NCBI GenBank assembly: GCA_000799755.1
Contig: JUHI01000004.1
Location: forward strand, 248,001-312,000
Direction: 5' to 3'
DNA length: 64,000 nt
DNA from: Martinezella tropici
Lineage (GTDB): Bacteria; Pseudomonadota; Alphaproteobacteria; Rhizobiales; Rhizobiaceae
Under the pieces are notes generated by a model. It made no database searches. It was not told where the DNA came from and saw only the letters and a program-made list of their open reading frames with translations. How positions within the stretch are numbered: the first letter of the stretch is position 1; the number at the start of each line of letters is the position of its first letter. Positions 8,365 through 18,025 of the stretch are shown piece after piece. Made by a program: the position numbers and the translations under genes.

Positions 8365-9318
8365 TTAGAGATTGCGACCGATGTTGAGGAATTTCTGCCG
8401 GCGGTCGTTGCGCAATTGTTCGCCCGAACGGCTGGACAGTTCCGCAAGCGCGTTCGCAATCGTCTCGCCGGCCGAGGCGATCACTGCGTTGGGATCGCGA
8501 TGGGCGCCGCCAACCGGCTCGGCGATGATGCCGTCGATGACGCCGAGACCCTTCAGGTCATCGGCCGTGATCTTCATGTTGGTTGCGGCTTCCTTGGCGC
8601 GCGTTGAATCACGCCACAGGATCGAGGCCGCACCTTCGGGTGAAATCACGCTGTAGATCGAATGTTCGAGCATGTAGACGCGGTTGCCGACGGCAATCGC
8701 GATAGCGCCGCCCGAACCGCCTTCGCCGATGACGATGGAGATGATCGGCACCTTCACGCCAAGACACATCTCGGTCGAGCGGGCAATCGCTTCTGCCTGG
8801 CCGCGCTCTTCGGCGCCAACGCCGGGGTAGGCGCCGGCGGTGTCGACCAAGGTGATGATCGGCAGCTGGAAGCGGTCGGCCATTTCGAGGATACGGATCG
8901 CCTTGCGATAGCCTTCAGGCCGGGCGCTGCCGAAATTGTGCTTCAGGCGGCTCTTGGTGTCGTTGCCTTTTTCCTGGCCGATGAGAGCGACCGGCTGGCC
9001 GCGGAAGCGGGCAAAGCCGGCCTGGATGGCAGCATCCTCTGAAAACTGGCGGTCGCCGGCAAGCGGCGTGAATTCCGTAAACAGCGAGCCGGCGTAATCG
9101 ACGAAATGCGGACGCTGCGGGTGGCGGGCGACCTGTGTCTTCTGCCAGGCGTTCAGCTTGGAATAGATATCGGCCGTCGCCTCGCGGACGCGGATTTCCA
9201 GCCGGCCGACTTCTTCGGACGTGTCGATGCTTTCGTCTTCGCTCGCCAGTTTCTTGAGCTCGTGAATCTTGCCTTCGAGATCCGAGATGGGTTTTTCGAA
9301 GTCCAGATAATTGTGCAT
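8365..9318 (-). CDS. accA: Acetyl-CoA carboxylase carboxyltransferase subunit alpha
   Basis: A 317-residue carboxyltransferase alpha subunit. With AccD it transfers the carboxyl group from biotin to acetyl-CoA, the first committed step of fatty acid synthesis. Family motifs are clear: DRQFSEDAAI, GQEKGNDTK, RLPIITLVDTAGAYPG-like (here FQLPIITLVDTAGAYPG), and the oxyanion-hole region GEGGSGGAIAI. Length matches the family. It sits downstream of xerD on the same strand, the usual rhizobial xerD-accA order. Confidence 0.97.
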   Translation of the reverse strand: MHNYLDFEKPISDLEGKIHELKKLASEDESIDTSEEVGRLEIRVREATADIYSKLNAWQKTQVARHPQRPHFVDYAGSLFTEFTPLAGDRQFSEDAAIQAGFARFRGQPVALIGQEKGNDTKSRLKHNFGSARPEGYRKAIRILEMADRFQLPIITLVDTAGAYPGVGAEERGQAEAIARSTEMCLGVKVPIISIVIGEGGSGGAIAIAVGNRVYMLEHSIYSVISPEGAASILWRDSTRAKEAATNMKITADDLKGLGVIDGIIAEPVGGAHRDPNAVIASAGETIANALAELSSRSGEQLRNDRRQKFLNIGRNL

Positions 9319-9381
9319 GAGGTGCGTTTCCGATCCTTTTGCCCGTGACGAGAGATGGCGGCTTCAGCCTGTATGCCGGTC

Positions 9382-10371
9382 CTAATCCTGTTTTTTTGCC
9401 TGTTTGGCAAGGGGGTGATGCGTTTGGACCAGCTGATGAAGGCGTTCTTCCAGCACATGTGTATAGATTTGCGTCGTCGAAATGTCCGAATGGCCGAGAA
9501 GTTCCTGGACCACGCGCAGGTCCGCGCCGTTGGCCAGAAGATGGCTTGCGAAGGCATGGCGCATCACGTGCGGCGAGATCATCGAAGGCGTGAGACCGGC
9601 CCGAATTGCCAGATCCTTGAGGTCGCGCGCAAAGACCTGGCGCGGAAGATAACCCTGCTTGGAGGCGGCGGGGAAAAGCCATGGGCTTTCAGGGGCAGGG
9701 GTCTTGGCATGCGCCGCAATCTCGGCCTGCAGCCGCCCATAGGTCTTCAGCGCCGAAATGGCCGAATGCGACAGCGGCACCAGCCGCTCCTTGTTGCCCT
9801 TGCCGCGGATCATCAGGAAGCGGCCTTCCTGGTCCAGCACCTTCGCCGGCAGGGAGACGAGTTCGCTGACGCGCATACCGGTAGCGTAGAGCATTTCCAG
9901 AAGCACCAGCATGCGCAGGCGCTGTAGCCGGTCGGGTCCTTCGAGTGCTGCTTCCTGCTCCGCTTGCGTGAGCAGCCTCGTCACTTCGTCCACGCCCATG
10001 ATCTTCGGCAGGGCGCGGCCCTTCTTCGGTGCATCGAGGATTCCCGTGGGGTCGTCCGTGCGCAGGCCTTCCGCATAGAGGAATTTGTAGAACTGCCGCA
10101 TGGCAGAGAGGCGGCGCGCCTGGGAGGAGGGCTTGAAACCCTGGCCCGCAAGGCTGGAAAGATAGGCGCCGAGCTCGCTCGCGCTGGCCTCCGTCAAGCG
10201 GACGCCCTGTCCGGACAGGAAGGCATGGAGATCCTCGAGATCGCGCTCGTAGGATTGCAGCGTGTTGACGGCCGCACCCCGCTCGGCACTCATCATCTCC
10301 AGAAAGGCTTCCAGGTGCGCGCGCCCGAGATCCCGCTTGCCAGTCCGTTTGTCGGCGGCTTGTGCGCTCAT
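9382..10371 (-). CDS. xerD: Site-specific tyrosine recombinase XerD
   Basis: A 329-residue chromosome-dimer resolvase of the tyrosine recombinase family. The N-terminal SAM-like core-binding domain spans about 15-105. The catalytic set is complete: R167 (ATGMR), K191 (RGKGNK), H268-x2-R271, H294 and nucleophile Y303 (QIYTH). The start at 10371 is chosen because it overlaps the stop of the small upstream gene as ATGA and removes a 102-residue extension with no recombinase similarity. Core position next to accA argues against it being an island integrase. Confidence 0.95.
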   Translation of the reverse strand: MSAQAADKRTGKRDLGRAHLEAFLEMMSAERGAAVNTLQSYERDLEDLHAFLSGQGVRLTEASASELGAYLSSLAGQGFKPSSQARRLSAMRQFYKFLYAEGLRTDDPTGILDAPKKGRALPKIMGVDEVTRLLTQAEQEAALEGPDRLQRLRMLVLLEMLYATGMRVSELVSLPAKVLDQEGRFLMIRGKGNKERLVPLSHSAISALKTYGRLQAEIAAHAKTPAPESPWLFPAASKQGYLPRQVFARDLKDLAIRAGLTPSMISPHVMRHAFASHLLANGADLRVVQELLGHSDISTTQIYTHVLEERLHQLVQTHHPLAKQAKKQD

Positions 10372-10535
10372 GGCTTCAGCGATCCTGTCGTCGGCGGATT
10401 GAGGCGCTCGGGTGGAATGCGGATCGTCACATCGCGCGGCTGGGGATCGACGAAGAGCACCAGCGCCCACATCGTTCCATAGATCGATCCCGCGATGACC
10501 GCGCAGATGACAAGGAAGCGAAACAGGGTTGGCAT
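10368..10535 (-). CDS. Small single-span membrane protein upstream of xerD
   Basis: A 55-residue protein with one strong transmembrane segment (about residues 6-27, [20 protein letters not shown]) and a Pro/Arg-rich tail ending TGSLKP. The start at 10535 has AGGAG about 9 bases upstream; a longer frame begins 20 codons earlier. Its stop overlaps the xerD start by 4 bp, so the pair is probably translated together. I do not recognise a functional family. A small protein of this sort at this position is conserved in rhizobia as I recall. Confidence 0.7.
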   Translation of the reverse strand: MPTLFRFLVICAVIAGSIYGTMWALVLFVDPQPRDVTIRIPPERLNPPTTGSLKP

Positions 10536-10696
10536 CCGAAAACTCTCCTTCGCCCGTTCGTTGGCGCGGCGAAACGCAACAATTATGTCCTTCAAGGGTT
10601 AGCTGAAGGATATTGCAGACATGTTTACGACAGCGGCGTCTTGACGCTACCGGTGCATTTGACGATACCGTTTCCAAAGAAATTGTGAATGGGCCG

Positions 10697-11290
10697 ATGA
10701 GTGAACAAGTCCTGACCCTTGCCGAAAGCCTAAAAGACAGGGCGCGCGCTGCGCTGGGTCAGCGCAACCTCGTCCTTGTCGGGCTGATGGGGGCGGGCAA
10801 ATCCTCGATCGGCCGGCTGTTGGCGCAACAGCTCGGCATTCCCTTCGTCGATACGGATATCGAGATCGAGCGCGTCTCGCGCATGACGATCACCGAGCTG
10901 TTTGCCGCCTATGGCGAGCCGGAGTTCCGGGCGCTGGAAATGCGCGTCATCAAGCGCCTCCTCAAGGGTGGTCCCCGTGTCGTCTCGACCGGCGGCGGCG
11001 CCTTCATCAACGACAGCACGCGCATGCATGTGAAGCGCGGCAGCCTCTCGGTTTGGCTCAAGGCCGATCTCGACGTGCTTTGGGACCGGGTCAACAAGCG
11101 TGACACGCGCCCGCTGCTCAAGAGCGAGAACCCGAAACAGACCCTCGAGAACCTGATGAATGCGCGCTATCCGATCTATGCGGAAGCCGATATCACGGTT
11201 CTCTCTCGCGACGTCGGCAAGGATACCATGGTCAAAGAGGTTCTTGCCGCCATTGCCGAGGGAAAGTCAGCAGAAAGCAAAATACCATGA
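10697..11290 (+). CDS. aroK: Shikimate kinase
   Basis: A 197-residue kinase phosphorylating shikimate at C3 in chorismate synthesis. Walker A GLMGAGKS is at residues 29-36. The shikimate-binding motifs DTD (about 55-57) and GGG in STGGGAF follow, and the lid-region RPLL is present. The start at 10697 gives the usual rhizobial length; a GTG 12 bases earlier is an alternative. Its last codons overlap the aroB start by 4 bp, and aroK-aroB-CNNM form one operon. It is divergent from the xerD pair. Confidence 0.95.
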   Translation: MSEQVLTLAESLKDRARAALGQRNLVLVGLMGAGKSSIGRLLAQQLGIPFVDTDIEIERVSRMTITELFAAYGEPEFRALEMRVIKRLLKGGPRVVSTGGGAFINDSTRMHVKRGSLSVWLKADLDVLWDRVNKRDTRPLLKSENPKQTLENLMNARYPIYAEADITVLSRDVGKDTMVKEVLAAIAEGKSAESKIP

Positions 11291-12417
11291 ATGCGATCAC
11301 ACCGGCTTCCGCAGAGCGTCTCGTGCGCGTGCCTCTCGGCGAGCGTGCCTATGACATCATGATCGGCCCGGGCCTGATCGCGCGTGCGGGCCGCGAGATC
11401 GCGGCTCGGATGAAGGGCCGCAGGGCCGCTATCATCACGGATGAAAACGTCGCGCCGCTCTATCTTGACGCGTTGACCGCCAGTCTCGAGGCTGCGGGCA
11501 TCGAGGCATCCAGCCTCGTTTTGCCGGCGGGCGAGAAGACCAAGAGCTTCGAACATCTGATCACCGTCTGCGATGCGGTGCTGACCGCCCGCGTCGAGCG
11601 CAACGACGCGGTGATCGCGCTCGGCGGCGGCGTCATCGGCGATCTCTCGGGCTTTGCCGCAGGCATCGTGCGCCGCGGCGTCCGTTTCGTCCAGGTTCCG
11701 ACCTCGCTTTTGGCGCAGGTGGATTCCTCTGTCGGCGGCAAGACCGGCATCAACACCCACCACGGCAAGAACCTCGTCGGCGTCTTCCATCAGCCTGATC
11801 TGGTGCTTGCCGATAGCGATGTGTTGAATACGCTGAGCGAGCGCGAATTTCGGGCGGGTTACGCCGAAGTCGCCAAATACGGCCTGATCGACAAGCCGGA
11901 TTTCTTCGCCTGGCTCGAGGCGAACTGGAGGCAAGTCTTCTCGGGTGGCGCTGCCCGTATCGAGGCGATCGCGGCAAGCTGCCAGGCGAAATCAGATGTC
12001 GTCGTTGCCGACGAACGCGAGAACGGGCCGCGTGCCCTGCTCAATCTCGGCCATACCTTCGGCCACGCGCTGGAGGCGGCCACCGCTTATGACAGCCGCC
12101 GGCTGGTGCATGGCGAGGGCGTCGCAATCGGCATGGTGCTGGCGCACGAGTTTTCCGCGCGCCTCAACCTGGCAAGCCCGGATGATGCAAGGCGGGTCGA
12201 GGCGCATCTGAAGGCCGTTGGCCTGCCGACCCGAATGCGCGATATTCCGGGCGAGCTGCCGCCAGCCGAAACGCTGATGGATGCGATTGCCCAGGACAAG
12301 AAGGTCAAGAGCGGTAAGCTCACCTTCATCCTCACGCACGGCATCGGCCAATCCTTTGTTGCCGACGACGTGCCGTCTTCAGAAGTCCTGAGTTTTCTGA
12401 AGGAAAAACATCCCTGA
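11287..12417 (+). CDS. aroB: 3-dehydroquinate synthase
   Basis: A 376-residue NAD- and metal-dependent cyclase that converts DAHP to 3-dehydroquinate, the second shikimate step. Recognisable motifs are the NAD-binding GGGVIGDLSGFAA, PTSLLAQVDSSVGGKTGIN, and the metal ligands in NLGHTFGHALE and HGEGVAIGM. Its start overlaps aroK by 4 bp, and its stop overlaps the next start by one base. Confidence 0.97.
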   Translation: MNAITPASAERLVRVPLGERAYDIMIGPGLIARAGREIAARMKGRRAAIITDENVAPLYLDALTASLEAAGIEASSLVLPAGEKTKSFEHLITVCDAVLTARVERNDAVIALGGGVIGDLSGFAAGIVRRGVRFVQVPTSLLAQVDSSVGGKTGINTHHGKNLVGVFHQPDLVLADSDVLNTLSEREFRAGYAEVAKYGLIDKPDFFAWLEANWRQVFSGGAARIEAIAASCQAKSDVVVADERENGPRALLNLGHTFGHALEAATAYDSRRLVHGEGVAIGMVLAHEFSARLNLASPDDARRVEAHLKAVGLPTRMRDIPGELPPAETLMDAIAQDKKVKSGKLTFILTHGIGQSFVADDVPSSEVLSFLKEKHP

Positions 12418-13727
12418 TGACGGTCGAGGGCACGCTGGCTGTATTGTTCGAATATTGGCCCGAGATCGCCTCGATCGTCGTGCTCGTGCTGTTGTCGGCA
12501 TTTTTTTCCGGCTCGGAAACCGCACTCACTGCAGTCTCGCGCACCCGCATTCATACGCTGGAAGCGAACGGCGACGAGGATGCCGGGATCGTGCGCCGGC
12601 TGATCGAACGCCGGGATCGGCTGATCGGCACGCTGCTCATCGGCAACAATCTCGCCAACATCCTGGCGTCTTCGCTCGCGACAAGCGTCTTCCTCGGCCT
12701 GTTCGGCAATTCCGGCGTGGCGCTGGCGACGGCAGCCATGACCGTTATCCTCGTCATCTTCGCCGAGGTGCTGCCGAAGAGCTGGGCGATTTCGACGCCG
12801 GATCGCTTTGCGCTCAATGTCGCTACGCCAGTGCGTCTGTTTGTTGCCGTCGTCGGGCCGATATCGAGCTTCGTCAACGCCATCGTCCGCTGGATTCTCG
12901 GCCTGTTCGGCATCAACCTCTCCAAGGAGGTTTCGATGCTCTCGGCGCATGAGGAGTTGCGCGGCGCAGTCGACCTGCTTCATCGCGAGGGATCGGTGGT
13001 CAAAGCCGACCGCGACCGTCTGGGCGGCGTGCTCGATCTCGGCGAGCTGGAACTGTCCGACATCATGGTGCACCGCACGGCGATGCGCGCCATCAATGCC
13101 GACGATCCGCCCGAGGTCGTCGTGCGCGCGATCCTCGACAGCCCCTATACGCGCATGCCGCTCTGGCGCGGCACGATCGACAACATCATCGGCGTCGTGC
13201 ACGCCAAGGATCTGTTGCGGGCGCTGGCTGAGCGCAATGTCGAGCCGGAAAATCTCGATATCGTCAAGATCGCTCAAAAGCCGTGGTTCGTGCCCGACAG
13301 CACCAATCTCGAAGACCAGCTCAATGCCTTCCTGCGCCGCAAGCAGCATTTCGCCGTCGTCGTCGACGAGTATGGCGAGGTGCAGGGCATCGTCACCCTG
13401 GAAGATATTCTGGAAGAAATTGTCGGCGATATCGCCGACGAGCACGATCTCGACATCCAGGGCGTGCGTCAGGAGGCCGACGGCTCGATCGTCGTCGATG
13501 GCGTCGTGCCGATTCGCGATCTCAACCGCGCGCTCGACTGGGATCTGCCCGACGAAGAGGCGACGACGATCGCCGGTCTCGTCATTCACGAATCGATGAC
13601 CATCCCCGAAGAGCGTCAGGCCTTCACCTTCTACGGTAAGCGCTTCATCGTCATGAAGCGGGAAAAGAATCGCATCACCAAGCTGCGCATTCGACCCGCC
13701 GAGACGGAAGAGGTGAAGCCGTCCTAA
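12417..13727 (+). CDS. CNNM/CorC-type hemolysin-family transporter (DUF21-CBS-CorC_HlyC)
   Basis: A 436-residue membrane protein. An N-terminal DUF21 domain with about four membrane segments (residues ~12-150, with SAFFSGSETALTAVSRTRI near the start) precedes two CBS domains (~205-330) and a CorC_HlyC domain that begins around ~345 (DGSIVVDGVVPIRDLNRALDW region). This architecture is that of CNNM-type magnesium/sodium transporters; the old hemolysin name is historical. The one-base overlap with aroB (TGATG) is the usual rhizobial aroB neighbour arrangement. Magnesium export is the best guess. Confidence 0.9.
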   Translation: MTVEGTLAVLFEYWPEIASIVVLVLLSAFFSGSETALTAVSRTRIHTLEANGDEDAGIVRRLIERRDRLIGTLLIGNNLANILASSLATSVFLGLFGNSGVALATAAMTVILVIFAEVLPKSWAISTPDRFALNVATPVRLFVAVVGPISSFVNAIVRWILGLFGINLSKEVSMLSAHEELRGAVDLLHREGSVVKADRDRLGGVLDLGELELSDIMVHRTAMRAINADDPPEVVVRAILDSPYTRMPLWRGTIDNIIGVVHAKDLLRALAERNVEPENLDIVKIAQKPWFVPDSTNLEDQLNAFLRRKQHFAVVVDEYGEVQGIVTLEDILEEIVGDIADEHDLDIQGVRQEADGSIVVDGVVPIRDLNRALDWDLPDEEATTIAGLVIHESMTIPEERQAFTFYGKRFIVMKREKNRITKLRIRPAETEEVKPS

Positions 13728-13743
13728 GACGCGATCGGCCCGG

Positions 13744-14031
13744 CTACCAGCGGACCGATTCGCCGGGGGCTGCGGGCTCCACGGCCAGCGCATGCAGGCC
13801 GGCATCCAGTTCGGGCTTCAAAAGCTCGTTGATCGCCCGGTGGCGCGCAAGGCGCGGCATGCCCGAGAACTTGGCGGAAACGATGCGAATTCTTATATGA
13901 GTTTCGCCGGTTCCGGTCATGTCGGGCTGATGACCCGCATGCAGATGACTTTCATTGATGACGGCAAGGCGCTCGGGCGCGAAAGCGTCGTTGAGCTTCC
14001 GCTCAATGCGGGATTGCAATGTCGTTTCCAT
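13744..14031 (-). CDS. BolA family protein
   Basis: A 95-residue BolA-like protein with the class-II KH-like fold, which partners monothiol glutaredoxins in iron-sulfur handling. It shows the family helix RIERKLNDAF, the central NESHLHAGH and the C-terminal HRAINELLKPELDAGLHAL. It ends 16 bp from the convergent CNNM gene and is divergent from the J-domain gene. The bolA / J-domain / cobS / cobT order is a familiar alphaproteobacterial neighbourhood. Confidence 0.93.
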   Translation of the reverse strand: METTLQSRIERKLNDAFAPERLAVINESHLHAGHQPDMTGTGETHIRIRIVSAKFSGMPRLARHRAINELLKPELDAGLHALAVEPAAPGESVRW

Positions 14032-14137
14032 ATTCCCGCGTCGACCTCGCTCACGAAAAAGGTTCCCACAAAGCCTATAACATTCCTGTTTGTCAATTCT
14101 TGTTGTGGGGTATCCAAGGCCCCATAATTAGGACGCC

Positions 14138-14758
14138 ATGAGACTTGATTCAAAATATTTCGATCGCATTCGTACCCGCCGCAAACGCGCGCAGGAGCCC
14201 GAGCAGGGCCCGCCGACGTGCCAGTGGGACGGCTGCGACAAGCACGGCACGCATCGCGCCCCGGTCGGGCGCAATGCGGAAGGGCAGTTCTTTTTGTTCT
14301 GCTTCGAGCACGTCAAGGAATACAACAAGGGCTATAATTATTTCTCCGGCCTTTCGGACGGCGAAATCGCGCGCTACCAGAAAGAGGCCATCACTGGCCA
14401 CCGTCCGACCTGGACGGTCGGGGTGAACAAGGCAGCCAAGAATAGCCCGCTTCATTCCGATATCCGCTCGGGTTCCTATTCCCGCGTCCGTGATCCATTC
14501 GGCTTCGTCAAGGAAGGCGAAGGGCAGGGGCGTGGGCCGCGTTTTCCGCAACAGCGCAAGCTGAAAACGCTGGAGGCGAAAGCCTTCGACACAATGGGGC
14601 TTGGCGCCACGGCCACGGCGCCGGAAATCAAGCGCCGCTACAAGGAACTGGTGAAAATGCACCATCCCGATGCCAATGGCGGCGACCGTGGATCGGAGGA
14701 ACGTTTTCGCGCGGTCATTCAGGCCTATCAATTATTGAAGCAGAACGGTTTTTGTTAA
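14138..14758 (+). CDS. J-domain (DnaJ-like) co-chaperone
   Basis: A 206-residue protein whose C-terminal ~60 residues form a J domain with the HPD tripeptide (MHHPDANGG), expected to stimulate a DnaK-type chaperone. The N-terminal half is not a DnaJ zinc-finger or G/F region. It has two Cys (CQWDGCDKHG) and a further Cys/His pair (FCFEH), possibly a small zinc-binding unit, followed by a basic stretch. It lies upstream of cobS; co-transcription is uncertain because of the 310-bp gap. Confidence 0.88.
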   Translation: MRLDSKYFDRIRTRRKRAQEPEQGPPTCQWDGCDKHGTHRAPVGRNAEGQFFLFCFEHVKEYNKGYNYFSGLSDGEIARYQKEAITGHRPTWTVGVNKAAKNSPLHSDIRSGSYSRVRDPFGFVKEGEGQGRGPRFPQQRKLKTLEAKAFDTMGLGATATAPEIKRRYKELVKMHHPDANGGDRGSEERFRAVIQAYQLLKQNGFC

Positions 14759-15068
14759 TTCCCGTCCTTGCTCTCCGCCTTCAATCAGGTATGGTCCAAA
14801 TCGGCTGAAGCTGCGGGCAACCGCGGCAGGGTGCGCATTTGGCTGGCTGCACCTCGGTCAACTTTCCGGACGCGGCGTTTCTTGTCCGGGGACTCTGTTC
14901 AAGGATGCTCGCAAGCGATCATGCAATCGCGCCGAGATTTTGCTTTAGTCCCGGAGAAGTATCGCCGCTGTTCCGACCGAACGGATGCGGGCAAAAAAGC
15001 TGCGGCGTTTCGGAAAAATCGGCTGAGTTTGATATGGCAGGGTGAGAGCCACCCGCCCCGGAGACATG
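14759..15068. other. 310-bp gap before cobS
   Basis: No gene is convincing here. I looked for a cobalamin riboswitch (the GCCACTG B12-box region) and did not find one. A small hairpin (GGGTG/CACCC, 15040-15054) precedes the cobS ribosome binding site. The gap presumably holds the cobS promoter. Confidence 0.4.
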
Positions 15069-16058
15069 ATGAGCAAGATTGACCTTGATATTTCCGAAGT
15101 TCCCGACACCACCGTTTCGGTCCGTGAAGTCTTCGGCATTGATTCCGACATCCGCGTCCCTGCCTATAGCCAGGGCGGCGCTTATGTGCCCGATCTGGAT
15201 ACGGACTACCTTTTCGACCGCGAGACCACGCTCGCCATTCTCGCCGGCTTCGCCCACAATCGCCGCGTGATGATCTCTGGCTATCACGGCACCGGCAAGT
15301 CCTCGCATATCGAGCAGGTTGCCGCCCGCCTCAACTGGCCTTGCGTACGCATCAACCTCGACAGCCATGTCAGCCGTATCGATCTCGTCGGCAAGGATGC
15401 GATCGTCGTCAAGGACGGTCTGCAGGTTACCGAATTCAAGGACGGCATCCTGCCCTGGGCCTACCAGCACAATGTCGCGCTCGTCTTTGACGAATATGAT
15501 GCCGGCCGTCCGGACGTGATGTTCGTGATCCAGCGCGTGCTGGAATCCTCGGGCCGCCTGACGCTCCTCGACCAGAGCCGCGTCATCCGTCCTCACCCCG
15601 CTTTCCGCCTGTTCGCGACCGCCAACACCATTGGTCTCGGTGACACCACGGGCCTCTACCACGGCACGCAGCAGATCAACCAGGCGCAGATGGACCGTTG
15701 GTCGATCGTGACGACGCTGAACTACCTGCCGCACAACAACGAAGTCGATATCGTGCTGGCGAAGGTGAAGTCCTTCCGCAACGACAAGGGCCGCGACACC
15801 GTTTCCAAGATGGTCCGCGTTGCCGATCTGACGCGCGCGGCCTTCATGAACGGCGATTTGTCGACCGTCATGAGCCCGCGTACCGTCATCACCTGGGCCG
15901 AGAATGCGGAAATCTTCGGCGATGTCGCCTTTGCCTTCCGCGTCACCTTCCTCAACAAGTGCGATGAGCTGGAGCGGCCGCTGGTCGCCGAGCACTATCA
16001 GCGCGCCTTCGGCGTCGAGCTGAAGGAAAGTGCCGCCAACATCGTGCTCGAAGCCTAA
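15069..16058 (+). CDS. cobS: Cobaltochelatase subunit CobS
   Basis: A 329-residue AAA+ (MoxR-like) subunit of the ATP-dependent aerobic cobaltochelatase CobNST, which inserts cobalt into hydrogenobyrinate a,c-diamide. Walker [10 protein letters not shown] is at residues 71-79, Walker B is in [11 protein letters not shown] (about 138-148), and sensor motifs follow in FRLFATANT. The start at 15069 has GGAG five bases upstream; an ATG directly before (15066) is possible. It is followed by cobT after 17 bp. cobN is not in this window. Confidence 0.97.
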   Translation: MSKIDLDISEVPDTTVSVREVFGIDSDIRVPAYSQGGAYVPDLDTDYLFDRETTLAILAGFAHNRRVMISGYHGTGKSSHIEQVAARLNWPCVRINLDSHVSRIDLVGKDAIVVKDGLQVTEFKDGILPWAYQHNVALVFDEYDAGRPDVMFVIQRVLESSGRLTLLDQSRVIRPHPAFRLFATANTIGLGDTTGLYHGTQQINQAQMDRWSIVTTLNYLPHNNEVDIVLAKVKSFRNDKGRDTVSKMVRVADLTRAAFMNGDLSTVMSPRTVITWAENAEIFGDVAFAFRVTFLNKCDELERPLVAEHYQRAFGVELKESAANIVLEA

Positions 16059-16075
16059 GGAAAAGCCGACACATC

Positions 16076-17977
16076 ATGTCAGGTCGCGGAGATAATTCCA
16101 AAGCGAAGCCGGGTGCCCCGGTGGACATGGAGCCGTTGCGCCGGGCGATCACAGGCTGCGTGCGCTCGATCGCCGGCGATGCCGAGGTCGAGGTTGCGTT
16201 CGCCAACGAACGTCCGGGGATGACCGGCGAGCGTATCCGCTTGCCGGAACTTTCGAAGCGGCCGACAGCACACGAGCTCGCGGTGACCCGCGGGCTTGGC
16301 GATTCGATGGCGTTGCGTCTTGCCTGTCACGACGCCCGCGTCCATGCCGTCATGGCGCCCCAGGGTGCGGATGCCCGCAGCATCTTCGATGCCGTTGAGC
16401 AGGCACGCGTCGAATCGATCGGTTCGCTGCGCATGAGCGGCGTTGCCGCCAACATCAACTCGATGAATACGGAAAAATACGCCAAGGCGAATTTCTCCGG
16501 CATCGAGCGGCAGGAAGATGCGCCGATCGGCGAAGCCATGGCGATGATCGTGCGCGAGAAGCTGACCGGTCAGAAGCCGCCGGAGAGCGCCGGCAAGGTG
16601 CTCGACCTCTGGCGTCCTTTCATCGAGGAAAAAACCGGCGGCGAACTCGACAATCTGCTGTCCGCCATCAACGATCAGCAGAGTTTTGCCCGCGTCGTCC
16701 GCAACATGCTGTCGGCCATGGAAATGGCCGAGGAATATGGCGACGAACAGTCGGAGCCTGACAGCGACGATCAGCAGAGCGAAGAGGATAAGCCGAACGG
16801 CGAAGACCAGGATAACGACGAGGCCAAGGAAGACGAAGGCTCCGATGCCGCGCCGGCCGAGGACAGCGAGGCCTCCGACGAGCAGATGGAGGACGGCGCG
16901 ACCGAGGACGGCGGCGAGATCTCGGACGACGACATGAGCGAAGAGGGCGAGGAAGATTCGGAAACGCCGGGCGAAACCCGCCGTCCGAACACGCCGTTCG
17001 CCGACTTCAACGAGAAGGTCGATTACCACGTCTACACGGAGGAGTTCGACGAGACCACGACGGCACAGGAACTCTGTGACACCGCCGAACTCGAACGCCT
17101 GCGAGCCTTCCTCGACAAGCAGCTTGCCCATCTGCAGGGTGCCGTCGGCCGATTGGCAAACCGCCTGCAGCGTCGCCTGATGGCGCAGCAGAACCGCTCC
17201 TGGGATTTCGACCTGGAAGAGGGCTATCTCGATCCGGCGCGCCTGCCGCGTCTGATCATCGACCCGACGCAGGCGCTGTCCTTCAAGATGGAGCGCGATA
17301 CGCAGTTCCGCGATACGGTCGTGACGCTGTTGATCGACAATTCCGGCTCGATGCGTGGACGGCCGATCACCGTTGCCGCTTCCTGCGCGGACATTCTGGC
17401 GCGCACGCTGGAGCGCTGCGGCGTCAAGGTCGAGATCCTCGGTTTCACCACCAAGGCCTGGAAGGGCGGGCAGGCGCGTGAAAAATGGCTTGCCGGCGGC
17501 AAGCCGCAGACACCGGGGCGCCTGAACGACCTGCGCCACATCATCTACAAGTCCGCGGACGAGCCTTACCGCCGGTCGCGCAGCAATCTTGGCCTGATGA
17601 TGCGCGAGGGACTGCTCAAGGAGAATATCGACGGCGAGGCGCTCATCTGGGCACATAACCGCCTGCTTGGACGGCGCGAGCAGCGCCGCATCCTGATGAT
17701 GATCTCGGATGGTGCGCCGGTCGACGATTCCACACTGTCGGTCAATCCGGGCAACTATCTGGAACGGCATCTGCGCGCCGTCATCGACCAGATCGAGACG
17801 CGCTCGCCTGTGGAACTGCTGGCGATCGGTATCGGCCATGACGTCACGCGGTATTATCGCCGCGCGGTCACCATCGTCGATGCCGATGAGCTCGCAGGCG
17901 CCATGACCGAGCAGCTTGCCTCGCTGTTCGAAGATCAGACGAGCATGCCGCGCTCGCGCATGCGCCGCGCAAGCTGA
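16076..17977 (+). CDS. cobT: Cobaltochelatase subunit CobT
   Basis: A 633-residue partner of CobS. The N-terminal domain (~1-215) is followed by a long acidic, low-complexity Asp/Glu-rich region (~220-300) and a C-terminal von Willebrand A domain. The MIDAS motif DNSGSMRG (near residue 421) should bind the divalent metal. CobT and CobS form the chaperone-like ring that drives CobN. The 17-bp spacing after cobS supports one operon. A strong intrinsic terminator follows 20 bases after the stop. Confidence 0.97.
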   Translation: MSGRGDNSKAKPGAPVDMEPLRRAITGCVRSIAGDAEVEVAFANERPGMTGERIRLPELSKRPTAHELAVTRGLGDSMALRLACHDARVHAVMAPQGADARSIFDAVEQARVESIGSLRMSGVAANINSMNTEKYAKANFSGIERQEDAPIGEAMAMIVREKLTGQKPPESAGKVLDLWRPFIEEKTGGELDNLLSAINDQQSFARVVRNMLSAMEMAEEYGDEQSEPDSDDQQSEEDKPNGEDQDNDEAKEDEGSDAAPAEDSEASDEQMEDGATEDGGEISDDDMSEEGEEDSETPGETRRPNTPFADFNEKVDYHVYTEEFDETTTAQELCDTAELERLRAFLDKQLAHLQGAVGRLANRLQRRLMAQQNRSWDFDLEEGYLDPARLPRLIIDPTQALSFKMERDTQFRDTVVTLLIDNSGSMRGRPITVAASCADILARTLERCGVKVEILGFTTKAWKGGQAREKWLAGGKPQTPGRLNDLRHIIYKSADEPYRRSRSNLGLMMREGLLKENIDGEALIWAHNRLLGRREQRRILMMISDGAPVDDSTLSVNPGNYLERHLRAVIDQIETRSPVELLAIGIGHDVTRYYRRAVTIVDADELAGAMTEQLASLFEDQTSMPRSRMRRAS

Positions 17978-17996
17978 GCGCGCTCAGGCCTCCTTC

Positions 17997-18025
17997 GGCA
18001 TCGGCCCTGTGGCCGGTGCCTTTTT
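17997..18025 (+). terminator. Intrinsic terminator after cobT
   Basis: The stem GGCATCGGCC / GGCCGGTGCC (10 bp, one G-U) with loop CTGT is followed directly by TTTTT. The proposed GTG start of the next gene (18016) lies in the 3' arm of this stem. Confidence 0.75.

Noticed and set aside
9382..10371. Tyrosine recombinase as a mobile-element integrase
   Set aside because: Sequence and position next to accA fit the chromosomal XerD. No element borders surround it.
12087..13805. A 572-codon minus-strand frame opposite the CNNM gene, and similar long frames opposite cobT (16079-17839) and dacA/COG0523 (3921-5606)
   Set aside because: Arg/Asp/His-rich antisense frames are common at high GC. In each case the other strand encodes a clear family.
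14759..15068. Possible cobalamin riboswitch upstream of cobS
   Set aside because: No B12-box-like GCCACTG region or the expected long aptamer core could be found.
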